Assembly: GCA_050010455.1 (NCBI GenBank)
Contig: JBEKLA010000037.1
Span: 1 to 23,513, forward strand
DNA length: 23,513 bases
Reading direction: 5' to 3'
DNA from: DATJOQ01 sp050010455
Lineage (GTDB): Bacteria; Desulfobacterota; Binatia; Binatales; Binataceae
In this document: piece after piece, positions 15,199 to 21,853 of the stretch
Position numbering within the stretch: the stretch's first letter is position 1
Layout: the number at the start of each line of letters is the position of its first letter
Made by a program: the position numbers and the translations under genes
Notes under the pieces: model-generated
What the model was told of the DNA's origin: nothing
The model's input: the letters and a program-made list of their open reading frames with translations, nothing else
Databases searched by the model: none

Positions 15199-15269
15199 TC
15201 AACGTCCTCGTGACGGCAAAAAAATACCCGCCTGCTGCTGCAGTCGGGTCCCGGTTCATTGAACTTCAT
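15195..15269 (-). CDS. Putative 24-residue leader peptide of the pyr operon
   Basis: A short frame on the minus strand begins at an ATG (15269) with AAGGG six bases upstream and ends in a TGA that shares bases with the pyrR ATG (ATGA). The peptide begins MKFNEPGPDC and ends FFCRHEDVE. Its codons run through the whole terminator hairpin and U-tract. Two phenylalanine codons come from that U-tract, so the composition is partly forced. A ribosome on this frame would disrupt the terminator, as in the E. coli pyrBI leader, and would hand over to pyrR by translational coupling. Its Shine-Dalgarno lies in the lower stem of the PyrR-type hairpin. Expression is inferred only from this geometry, and the ribosome binding site is modest. 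Confidence 0.55.
   Translation of the reverse strand: MKFNEPGPDCSSRRVFFCRHEDVE
15218..15249 (-). terminator. Intrinsic terminator (attenuator) ahead of pyrR
   Basis: On the minus strand ACCCG-A-CTGC (15249-15240) pairs with GCAG-G-CGGGT (15235-15226) across a 4-base AGCA loop, with one A-G mismatch. After one A it is followed by seven T residues (15224-15218). This is a textbook Rho-independent terminator only 20 bp before the pyrR start and downstream of a promoter, so it must act as an attenuator. GTCCC in the upstream hairpin (15297-15293) can pair with GGGAC (15252-15248), which overlaps the terminator's 5' arm, giving a weak 5-bp alternative structure. Confidence 0.88.
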
Positions 15270-15276
15270 CGTATTC

Positions 15277-15307
15277 CCTTTTCGTCCTCACAGGGACGAA
15301 TTAAAGG
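15277..15307 (-). promoter_or_regulatory. PyrR-binding RNA hairpin
   Basis: The minus-strand RNA folds as a lower stem CCUU/AAGG (15307-15304 with 15280-15277), a 5' bulge UAA, a 7-bp upper stem UUCGUCC/GGACGAA, and the hexaloop CUGUGA (15293-15288). Established PyrR sites have a hexaloop of consensus CNGNGA, closing C-G pairs and a bulge below the upper stem; this hairpin meets the loop consensus exactly and has the bulge. It starts at about the first transcribed base and precedes the attenuator and pyrR. Binding of PyrR with UMP/UTP should stabilise it. The AAGG strand is also the Shine-Dalgarno of the leader ORF. Confidence 0.82.
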
Positions 15308-15315
15308 TCTGTTCT

Positions 15316-15344
15316 TTTGTAGCGGCGCAACCTCGTCCGGTCAA
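15316..15344 (-). promoter_or_regulatory. Promoter of the pyr operon
   Basis: On the minus strand TTGACC (15344-15339, 5 of 6 to the -35 consensus) is separated by exactly 17 bp from TACAAA (15321-15316, 4 of 6 to the -10 consensus). The predicted start, six to eight bases downstream (15310-15308), lands at the base of the PyrR-type hairpin. That agreement supports the assignment. Confidence 0.7.
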
Positions 15345-15378
15345 GACGCGTGCTTTACCCGCGGACCGAGATTGCTAT

Positions 15379-15414
15379 TTGTCCACAAGCGCGTTGCCTC
15401 TAGCCTGTGGATAA
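15379..15414. promoter_or_regulatory. Facing pair of DnaA-box-like 9-mers upstream of the pyr promoter
   Basis: TTATCCACA, a perfect consensus DnaA box, lies on the minus strand at 15414-15406. TTGTCCACA, one base off, lies on the plus strand at 15379-15387. They face each other across 18 bp and sit about 70-105 bp upstream of the predicted pyr start. DnaA regulation of pyrimidine synthesis is one reading. The pair also forms an 8-of-9 inverted repeat that could fold at the 3' end of the preceding gene, but no U-tract follows. The rest of 15199-15428 is covered by the other pyr leader entries. Confidence 0.5.
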
Positions 15415-15428
15415 CCGAGCGCGACGCT

Positions 15429-16058
15429 CTAACCGCGGGCGCGGCGTTCGACCTTGCGCAGGCGCTGATCCTGATCTTTCACCTGTACCGAAACGCGATC
15501 GTCGAAGCGATCGAATTTCTTGCTGAGGTTCTCCAGAGTCTTGTTGGTCTGCTTGATCTCCGCACGCAACTGCTTGGTTATCGTTTCGGCGGAGGCTGAA
15601 ATCTCGTCGCGCAATGCGTCGAGTCCCGCGGCGCGCTGGTTCGCGATGGTTCGCCCTTGCGCCAACTTGCCGCGGACTTCGCCGATCAGTTGTTCCCCGG
15701 TCGCGGAAATTTCCCGTTTCAGGCCGCTCTCGACGGCAGCGATATCTTCGCGCAGCTTGTCGTTGGTCTGGTTGAGGCTTTGGCGGAACTCAACGCGCGT
15801 CGCGCCGAGCGCCTCGCCCAGGCGCACCATCTCGGCGCTCAATTCGCCGCGCAGGGATTCGACACCGGTTCGGTTTTCGGCGATTTGGTCGGAAAGGAAA
15901 CGAATCTGTTTCCCGACCTCGGCAAACTGCCCGCGCATCTCCTCTCGAAGCGTATCGAGCTGCCCGCGCCATCCCGAAACCGCTTCCAGCACCAGATCGA
16001 ACCGCGAGCTAAGTTGCTCCAGCATGGGACCGAGTCGCGCCGCTCCATCGTCCGCCAT
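15429..16058 (-). CDS. Coiled-coil protein of unknown function
   Basis: A 209-residue, highly polar protein with no signal peptide or transmembrane segment. Almost the whole length (about 10-205) looks like continuous heptad-rich helix: repeated LREEMRGQFAEVGKQI, LRGELSAEMVRL, LREDIAAVESGLKREI, LRAEIKQTNKTLENL, ending in a basic tail DQDQRLRKVERRARG. No catalytic motif is present and no family is recognised. Such proteins usually serve as scaffolds or oligomerisation rods. The start is the ATG at 16058, with GGGGAG seven bases upstream and 11 bp after the lepB stop. A longer frame reaching 16142 overlaps lepB and lacks this ribosome binding site. It is the last gene of the lepA-lepB group before the pyr regulatory interval. 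Confidence 0.8.
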   Translation of the reverse strand: MADDGAARLGPMLEQLSSRFDLVLEAVSGWRGQLDTLREEMRGQFAEVGKQIRFLSDQIAENRTGVESLRGELSAEMVRLGEALGATRVEFRQSLNQTNDKLREDIAAVESGLKREISATGEQLIGEVRGKLAQGRTIANQRAAGLDALRDEISASAETITKQLRAEIKQTNKTLENLSKKFDRFDDRVSVQVKDQDQRLRKVERRARG

Positions 16059-16069
16059 CGCACTCTCCC

Positions 16070-16768
16070 CTACCTGACGAACTCGCCCAGGCGATTCCAG
16101 CGTACCGGCAGTGGCCAGGACTCCTGAGCATCCCATGACCAATAGATGATCAGCGCCCGCCCTTCAACGTCGCTTTGATCGACAAATCCCCAGAAGCGGC
16201 TGTCGTAGCTGCGGTCGCGATTGTCGCCCATCACGAACAATTTGCCCGGCGGCACGGCGACCGGACCGAAGTCGTCGCGCGGTGTGCCCGATTCCCCGTC
16301 CTCGTAATGAGCATACGGTTCGTCGAGCTTCTGGCCGTTGACATAAACGGCCTTGTCCTTCACTTCAACCGTATCGCCGCCAACTCCGATTACGCGTTTG
16401 ATAAAATCCTTGGTGCGGTCGGGCGGAAAGACGAAAACCACGACATCGCCGCGATGGACGGGCTCGACCCGCAATAGATAACGGCCGTACGGAAGTCCGG
16501 GCGGCTTAAGTCCGAAGATCGACTCCGGCATCCGCAGGCCGTACACGATCTTGTTGACCAGGATATGGTCGCCAATCAGCAGCGTGGTCTCCATCGAACC
16601 CGACGGGATCTTGTAAGCCTGAAGAAAGAAGGTGCGGATGAACAGCGCCAGCCCGAGCGCGATCACCATCGCTTCGGCGTATTCGCGGACCGCTGATTTC
16701 TGCGCCGGGGCGGGAGCCCGCAACGACGGCGGCGGGGCCGGCGGCTGCTCGAACGAAGGCTCGGCCAT
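16070..16768 (-). CDS. lepB: Signal peptidase I
   Basis: The inner-membrane serine protease that removes signal peptides from exported preproteins. In its 232 residues, a proline-rich cytoplasmic N-terminus (1-25) precedes a single membrane segment (about 30-50, MVIALGLALFIRTFFLQ). The catalytic Ser58 is in IPSGSMETTL, the general base Lys124 is in DFIKRVIGVGGD, and the conserved box MGDNRDRSYDSRFWG spans 180-194. All essential residues are present. I chose the ATG at 16768, four bases after the lepA stop, with AGGTGA upstream. A GTG at 16780 would add four residues and overlap lepA. The lepA-lepB order is common in bacteria, and the envelope and exported proteins encoded nearby would include its substrates, although the two lipoproteins need signal peptidase II instead. 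Confidence 0.97.
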   Translation of the reverse strand: MAEPSFEQPPAPPPSLRAPAPAQKSAVREYAEAMVIALGLALFIRTFFLQAYKIPSGSMETTLLIGDHILVNKIVYGLRMPESIFGLKPPGLPYGRYLLRVEPVHRGDVVVFVFPPDRTKDFIKRVIGVGGDTVEVKDKAVYVNGQKLDEPYAHYEDGESGTPRDDFGPVAVPPGKLFVMGDNRDRSYDSRFWGFVDQSDVEGRALIIYWSWDAQESWPLPVRWNRLGEFVR

Positions 16769-16772
16769 CGTG

Positions 16773-18575
16773 CTACTCACCTACCTTAAGCAGGGCCAGG
16801 AAGGCCTCTTGAGGGATTTCCACTCGCCCGACCTGCTTCATGCGACGTTTTCCTTCCTTCTGCTTTTCGAGCAGTTTGCGCTTGCGCGTGATATCGCCGC
16901 CATAGCACTTGGCCGTGACGTTCTTGCGCAGCGCCTTGACGCTTTCGCGCGCGATTATCTTGCTGCCGATCGCGGCCTGAATCGCGACCTCGAACATCTG
17001 GCGCGGGATCAACTGGCGCATCTTCTCGCACAGGACACGGCCGCGCTCATACGCCTTGTCGCGATGCACGATCACGGAAAGGGCGTCGACCACTTCCTCG
17101 TTGATTCTGATATCCAGCTTAACCAGAGGACCCTCGCGAAAGTCTAGAAAGTCATAGTCGAGCGAGGCGTAGCCGCGGCTGAGCGATTTCAGCCGATCGT
17201 AAAAGTCAAAGACGATCTCCGCCAGCGGCAGCTCGTAATGCAGGATAACCCGCTTCTGGCCCATGTAGCGCAGGTCGCGCTGCGTCCCGCGTTTGTCCTC
17301 GCACAGCTTCATCATCGCGCCGAGAAATTCTTCGGGCGTATGAATCGACACCAGGATAAACGGCTCGGCGATCGCTTCGATTCGGTTTTCGTCGGGCAGC
17401 AGCGACGGATTATCGACTGAAAGCTGCTCGCCGTCGGCGGTGCGCACCCGGTAGGCGACCGTCGGCGCGGTAATAATCAGATCCAGGCCGAACTCACGCT
17501 CGAGGCGTTCCTGCGCGATATCCATGTGGAGCAGGCCGAGGAAGCCGGCGCGAAATCCGAATCCAAGCGCTTGCGAGCTCTCGGGCTCGAACACCAGGCT
17601 GGCGTCGTTGAGGCGCAGTTTCTCGATCGCGTCGCGCAGCGCCCCGTACTGGTTGGCGTCGATGGGATAGAGCCCGGCGAACACCATCGGCTTGAGTTCC
17701 TTGAACCCGGAAAGTGGCTCGGCGGCAGGATGCTCGGCGTCGGTCAGCGTATCGCCCACCCGCATGTCGGCGACCGTCTTGATTCCGGCCACTACGAAGC
17801 CGACCTCGCCGGGGCCGAGGCTTTCGGCGTTGTGCTCGTGCGGAGTGAAGTGACCCAGACGCATGATCTCACCGGGCTTCTGCGTGCCCATCAGGCGCAC
17901 CTTCATCCCGCGGCGAAACTCTCCCTCGAACACCCTGACCAGGCCGATCACGCCTTCGTAGCTGTCGTACCAGCTATCGAAGATCAGCGCGCGAGCGGGA
18001 GCGCCGGCACCGCTCTTGGGCGGCGGCATCCGATCGACGATCGCGGCCAGCACCTCGTCGATTCCCACGCCTTCCTTGGCGCTGGTGAGGATAGCGTCGG
18101 CCGCGCTAAGCCCGATCACTTCTTCGATTTGTTGCCTGGTGCGCTCGACGTCGGCTCCCGGCAAATCAATCTTGTTGATAACCGGCACGATTTCGAGTCC
18201 GTTATCGAGCGCCAGATAGACGTTGGCGACGGTCTGCGCCTCGACACCCTGGCTGGCGTCGACCACCAGCAACGCCCCCTCGCACGCGGCGAGGCTGCGC
18301 GAAACTTCGTAAGCGAAATCGACGTGGCCGGGCGTATCAATCAGGTTAAGCACGTACTCGCGGCCATCGGCGGCCGTGTAGTTCAGCCGGACCGAGCGCG
18401 CCTTGATCGTGATGCCGCGCTCGCGCTCGAGGTCCATCGAATCCAGGAACTGCTCCTTGCGTTCGCGCTGCGAAAGCGCGCCGGTGCGTTCCAACAATCG
18501 ATCGGCAAGCGTCGACTTGCCGTGATCGATATGGGCGATAATCGAGAAGTTACGGATCAGTTCCGGGTTGGTCAT
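16773..18575 (-). CDS. lepA: Elongation factor 4 (LepA) GTPase
   Basis: A ribosome-associated translational GTPase, proposed to aid 30S biogenesis or rescue of mispositioned ribosomes. At 600 residues it is the normal family length. The G1 loop is AHIDHGKST (14-22), G3 is DTPGHVDF, and G4 is NKIDLPGAD. The switch region LERERGITIKA is present. The LepA-specific C-terminal domain is complete, with the basic stretch GGDITRKRKLLEKQKEGKRR that contacts the ribosome, and it ends VEIPQEAFLALLKVGE as expected. No lesion is seen. It starts 68 bp after the galE stop. That gap has a short GCAGC/GCTGC inverted repeat but no convincing promoter, so it may be read from the upstream sugar genes. Confidence 0.98.
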   Translation of the reverse strand: MTNPELIRNFSIIAHIDHGKSTLADRLLERTGALSQRERKEQFLDSMDLERERGITIKARSVRLNYTAADGREYVLNLIDTPGHVDFAYEVSRSLAACEGALLVVDASQGVEAQTVANVYLALDNGLEIVPVINKIDLPGADVERTRQQIEEVIGLSAADAILTSAKEGVGIDEVLAAIVDRMPPPKSGAGAPARALIFDSWYDSYEGVIGLVRVFEGEFRRGMKVRLMGTQKPGEIMRLGHFTPHEHNAESLGPGEVGFVVAGIKTVADMRVGDTLTDAEHPAAEPLSGFKELKPMVFAGLYPIDANQYGALRDAIEKLRLNDASLVFEPESSQALGFGFRAGFLGLLHMDIAQERLEREFGLDLIITAPTVAYRVRTADGEQLSVDNPSLLPDENRIEAIAEPFILVSIHTPEEFLGAMMKLCEDKRGTQRDLRYMGQKRVILHYELPLAEIVFDFYDRLKSLSRGYASLDYDFLDFREGPLVKLDIRINEEVVDALSVIVHRDKAYERGRVLCEKMRQLIPRQMFEVAIQAAIGSKIIARESVKALRKNVTAKCYGGDITRKRKLLEKQKEGKRRMKQVGRVEIPQEAFLALLKVGE

Positions 18576-18643
18576 GCATCACAGGCGCGAATCGCGATAA
18601 GCATAGCCATCCATCATAGCAGCTTGCTGCAACGGAATCTGGA

Positions 18644-19582
18644 TCACGCCGCGCGACCCGCCTTTTCGCGGAAAAAGCGCAAGGTCTGAGCCAGTCCGTC
18701 GCGCAACGAGACCTGTGGATTCCAACCCAGTGCGCGCCGTGCTCGCTCGGCCAGGATTACCGAGCGCTGTTGTTCGCCCGGTCGCGCGGGAGCATAGGTC
18801 GGAGGTTCGCTGACTCCGGCGACGCCCGCAAGTTCGGCGTACAAGCGATTGACGCTGGTCTCGACGCCGGTTCCGATATTGATCGCGCCCGTGCAATTGC
18901 GATCCACGGCCGCGACATTGGCGCGGACGACGTCGCCGACGAACACGTAATCGCGAGTTTGCTCGCCGTTGCCGAAAATCGTTGCCTTCTCGCCGGCCAG
19001 TAGCCGGCCGCAGAAGATCGCCACCACGCCGGCCTCGCCATGCGGATCCTGGCGCGGCCCATAGACGTTGGCGTATCGGAGCGCCAGGTACGACAGCCCG
19101 TATTGAACCTGATAGAAGAACAGGTAGCGCTCGGTCGCGAACTTCGCGACGCCGTAGGGACTGACCGGGCGGCAGGGATGGTCCTCGTCGCACGGGAACT
19201 GCTCTTGCTCGCCGTAGATCGCACCGCCGGTTGAAGAAAAGATCACCCGCTTGAGCCCGTTGCATCGCCCCGCTTCCATCAGATTCAGGAACCCAACCAG
19301 GTTGACCTCGGCGTCGAAGGCCGGCGACGCCACCGAACGGCGCACGTCCATCTGGGCCGCGAGATGGAAAATCACCTCGGGCTTCTCCCGTTCGATAACG
19401 TCCGTAACGCGCGCGGCGTTGCGAATATCAACCTCGTAGAAGCGCGCCGCGGGATTCACCTGTTCGCGCTTGCCCGCGGAAAGATCGTCGAGAACCGCGA
19501 CTTCGTGCTTGCCGGTCGCGACCAACGCGTCGACCGTGTTAGAGCCGATGAAACCGGCGCCGCCCGTTACCAGAATTCGCAT
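18644..19582 (-). CDS. NAD-dependent UDP-sugar epimerase (GalE-like)
   Basis: An extended short-chain dehydrogenase/reductase of 312 residues. The Rossmann NAD loop is GGAGFIGS (7-14), the catalytic Ser/Thr lies in FSSTGGAIYG (115-124), and the YxxxK pair is Y143-K147 in SPYGVAKFATE. The motif HLAAQMDVRRSV and the RYANVYGPRQDP box are typical of UDP-glucose 4-epimerases. It sits 15 bp after a UDP-glucose 6-dehydrogenase gene. UDP-glucuronate 4-epimerase is therefore an alternative; UDP-xylose synthase is less likely from the motifs. In either case it supplies activated sugars for envelope glycans. No signal or membrane segment is present, so it is cytoplasmic. The C-terminus is complete (LGWNPQVSLRDGL followed by a short tail). 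Confidence 0.88.
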   Translation of the reverse strand: MRILVTGGAGFIGSNTVDALVATGKHEVAVLDDLSAGKREQVNPAARFYEVDIRNAARVTDVIEREKPEVIFHLAAQMDVRRSVASPAFDAEVNLVGFLNLMEAGRCNGLKRVIFSSTGGAIYGEQEQFPCDEDHPCRPVSPYGVAKFATERYLFFYQVQYGLSYLALRYANVYGPRQDPHGEAGVVAIFCGRLLAGEKATIFGNGEQTRDYVFVGDVVRANVAAVDRNCTGAINIGTGVETSVNRLYAELAGVAGVSEPPTYAPARPGEQQRSVILAERARRALGWNPQVSLRDGLAQTLRFFREKAGRAA

Positions 19583-19597
19583 AGGTCGAGAACCGCC

Positions 19598-20905
19598 TCA
19601 GACCGGCCGCCGGCCGATCGAATAGTATTTGAAGTTGAGCGCGCGCATCAGCGCCGGATCGTATAGGTTGCGGCCGTCGAAGATGACCGGCTGCTTCAGC
19701 AGGTTTTTGATCCGCTGAAAATTTGGGTGACGGAATTCGTTCCATTCGGTGAGGATCAGCAGAGCGTCGGCGTTTTGCAGCGCGTCGTAGTTGAGCGGGC
19801 AATAGGCCACGCGATCGCCAAAGAAACGCCGTGCGTTTTCGAGCGCCTCGGGATCGTGAAGCTGAACCTTGGCGCCGGCGGCGAGCAGTTCTTCCACCAC
19901 CACCAGCGACGGTGCCTCGCGCATGTCGTCGGTGCGAGGCTTGAACGCGAGTCCCCATACCGCGAAGGTAAGGCCCTTGAGGTCGGGACCGAATTGGCCC
20001 TTGACCCGGGATACGAGGATGCTCTTCTGCCGCTTGTTGACCGCCTCGGCGGCCTTGAGCAGCGCGAAATCCAGGTTGTTTTCCTCGGCGGTATGAATCA
20101 GCGCCTGCACATCCTTGGGGAAACACGAACCGCCGTAACCGATTCCCGGGAAGAGAAAATGGGAGCCGATCCTCCGGTCTGAGCTAAGCCCGCGCCGCAC
20201 GTGCGTGATCTCGGCACCGACCGCTTCGCACAGGTTTGCGACTTCGTTGATAAATGAGATTCGCAGCGCCAGCATCGCGTTGCAGGCGTATTTACTCAAC
20301 TCCGCCGAGCGCGGGTCCATCACCAGGATCGGGTTGTCGGTGCGCACCAGGGGCGCGTGCAACTCCTGCAGGATAGCGGTCGCGTGCTCGCTGTCGCTAC
20401 CGATGATTACCCGGTCGGGCCGCATGAAGTCTTCGATTGCCGAGCCCTCTTTCAGGAACTCGGGACAGGAACAGACGTCGAAACGATGGTTGCTGAGCGA
20501 CGCGGTCAGCTTGCGCACCCGGTCATTGGTGCCAACCGGAACCGTGCTCTTGACCACGATAATATGGTAGCCGGTAATCGCGCGCGCGATGTCTTCGGCG
20601 ACCCGGAAGACGCTGGTCAAGTCGGCCGCGCCCGACGGGCTCATCGGAGTGCCCACCGCGATAAAGGTGATCATCGATTGGGCGACCGCCGCCTGAAGGT
20701 CGGTGGTGAAGCTCAGCCGATGCTCCTTGAGATTGCGCCGGACCAGTTCCTCCAATCCCGGCTCATAGATTGGGACGCTGCCGCCACTTAGTTGTTCGAT
20801 CCGGTTGCGATCGATATCGACACTGATGACCTCGTTACCGCCTTCAGCGAAACAGGTCCCGCTGACCAGACCGACGTATCCGCAGCCCACAACTGTAATG
20901 TTCAT
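19598..20905 (-). CDS. ugd: UDP-glucose 6-dehydrogenase
   Basis: Oxidises UDP-glucose twice with NAD+ to UDP-glucuronate, a precursor of acidic polysaccharides and modified lipid sugars. In its 435 residues, the NAD loop is GCGYVGLVSG (7-16), VGTPMSPSG is at 84-92, and VVKSTVPVGT is at 117-126. The catalytic cysteine C261 lies in GYGGSCFPKD with D265, and K205 is in ELSKYACNA; these are the active-site residues known from the family. The second Rossmann domain begins GLTFAVWGLAFKPRTDDMREAPS (about 318-340). It follows the GT2 gene by 9 bp and precedes the epimerase, making a compact sugar-nucleotide unit. UDP-mannose or UDP-GlcNAc dehydrogenase relatives are less likely given the motif set. 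Confidence 0.94.
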   Translation of the reverse strand: MNITVVGCGYVGLVSGTCFAEGGNEVISVDIDRNRIEQLSGGSVPIYEPGLEELVRRNLKEHRLSFTTDLQAAVAQSMITFIAVGTPMSPSGAADLTSVFRVAEDIARAITGYHIIVVKSTVPVGTNDRVRKLTASLSNHRFDVCSCPEFLKEGSAIEDFMRPDRVIIGSDSEHATAILQELHAPLVRTDNPILVMDPRSAELSKYACNAMLALRISFINEVANLCEAVGAEITHVRRGLSSDRRIGSHFLFPGIGYGGSCFPKDVQALIHTAEENNLDFALLKAAEAVNKRQKSILVSRVKGQFGPDLKGLTFAVWGLAFKPRTDDMREAPSLVVVEELLAAGAKVQLHDPEALENARRFFGDRVAYCPLNYDALQNADALLILTEWNEFRHPNFQRIKNLLKQPVIFDGRNLYDPALMRALNFKYYSIGRRPV

Positions 20906-20914
20906 CTAGCCCGG

Positions 20915-21853
20915 TTACAGCTCCTCTTTGATTACATAGATCGGTTTGTTCTGAGACTCGTGATAGGTCCGCGCAATCATTTCCCCCAGCAGACCGAGAC
21001 TCACGAACTGCACCCCTACCACCACCAGCAGCACCGCCAGCAGCAACGCGGGACGATTACCCAGATTACGCCCCAGCGCTATCTTTTCGAACAGCAGGAC
21101 CAGAGTCCAGATGCTCCCCAGACCGCCGAGCAGCGCACCGATCGCCCCAAAAACCTGGATCGGGCGTGTCGCGTAGCTCGACAGGAACAGCACCGTGATA
21201 AGGTCGAGCAAGGTACGCAGGATGCGCCCCATGCCATATTTGGAATGGCCGGCGCGGCGCGGCCGGAATCCAACCGGAATCTCGGTGACTCGCGCGCCCA
21301 GTTCGGCCGCCATCGCCGGGATGAAGCGATGCATCTCGCCATACAGCATCAGACGCTGCGGCAACCATCGGCGATAGGCTTTGAAAGTGCATCCGTAGTC
21401 GTGCAGTTTGACGCCGGTAAGCTTTGAAATGAGAGCGTTTGCCGCAAGCGACGGCAAACGCCGGCTCCCCGGCGCATCGCGCCATCGCTCGGTGCGCCAT
21501 CCGCTCACCAGATCGTAGCCTCTTTCGAGCTCCTTCAGCAGGCGCGGAATATCGGCCGGATCGTTCTCGCCGTCGCCGTCGAGCGCTATTACCACTTCGC
21601 CCAGCGCGTTCTTAAGCCCGCACGCCAGAGCGGCGGTCTGGCCCGAATTTCTGGCCAGGCTCAAGACTCGAACATGAGCGTTCTCGCTCTTGATCGCGCG
21701 CAATACTTCGAGGCTGCCGTCGCTGCTGCCGTCATCGACGAAAATAATCTCATACGAGCGGCCGAGTGCCCCGAGCGTGCGGAGCAGCTCGTCGTAAAGG
21801 GGCCGCAGGTTATCCCGCTCGTTGAAAAGCGGGATTACAACTGAGAGGTCCAT
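20915..21853 (-). CDS. GT2 polyprenyl-phosphate glycosyltransferase, membrane-anchored
   Basis: A 312-residue family 2 glycosyltransferase resembling dolichyl-phosphate mannose synthase and ArnC. The GT-A domain occupies about 1-215: SVVIPLFNERDNL (4-16), VDDGSSDGS (39-47), LARNSGQTAAL (66-76), and the metal-binding DGDGEND (92-98). Two membrane helices follow at about 236-262 and 270-290, then a short cytoplasmic tail. Such enzymes transfer a sugar from a nucleotide sugar to undecaprenyl phosphate at the inner membrane. Adjacent ugd makes UDP-glucuronate or related donors plausible, but the donor is not readable from sequence. The acidic motif reads GEND where many relatives have GQND or LQND. 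Its ATG lies 19 bp inside the end of the PfkB gene, so translation is probably coupled. Confidence 0.88.
   Translation of the reverse strand: MDLSVVIPLFNERDNLRPLYDELLRTLGALGRSYEIIFVDDGSSDGSLEVLRAIKSENAHVRVLSLARNSGQTAALACGLKNALGEVVIALDGDGENDPADIPRLLKELERGYDLVSGWRTERWRDAPGSRRLPSLAANALISKLTGVKLHDYGCTFKAYRRWLPQRLMLYGEMHRFIPAMAAELGARVTEIPVGFRPRRAGHSKYGMGRILRTLLDLITVLFLSSYATRPIQVFGAIGALLGGLGSIWTLVLLFEKIALGRNLGNRPALLLAVLLVVVGVQFVSLGLLGEMIARTYHESQNKPIYVIKEEL

Noticed and set aside
15379..15414. Inverted repeat as the terminator of the coiled-coil gene
   Set aside because: The 9-mers can pair with one mismatch, but the loop is 18 bases and no U-tract follows on the minus strand, so a standard intrinsic terminator is not supported. 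The DnaA-box reading is kept as the better hypothesis.
16059..16142. Longer N-terminus for the coiled-coil protein
   Set aside because: The extra 28 codons overlap lepB and do not continue the heptad pattern. The ATG at 16058 has GGGGAG at ideal spacing just after the lepB stop.
18576..18643. Promoter or riboswitch ahead of lepA
   Set aside because: A TTGCAG and a TATGCT occur but 21 bp apart. The 5-bp GCAGC/GCTGC dyad is too small to call a regulatory element.
17526..18689. Long open frame of 387 codons on the plus strand opposite lepA
   Set aside because: The minus strand encodes a full, motif-complete LepA. The antisense frame is low-complexity, rich in Arg, Gly, Asp and His, matches no family I know, and is expected from codon bias in GC-rich DNA.
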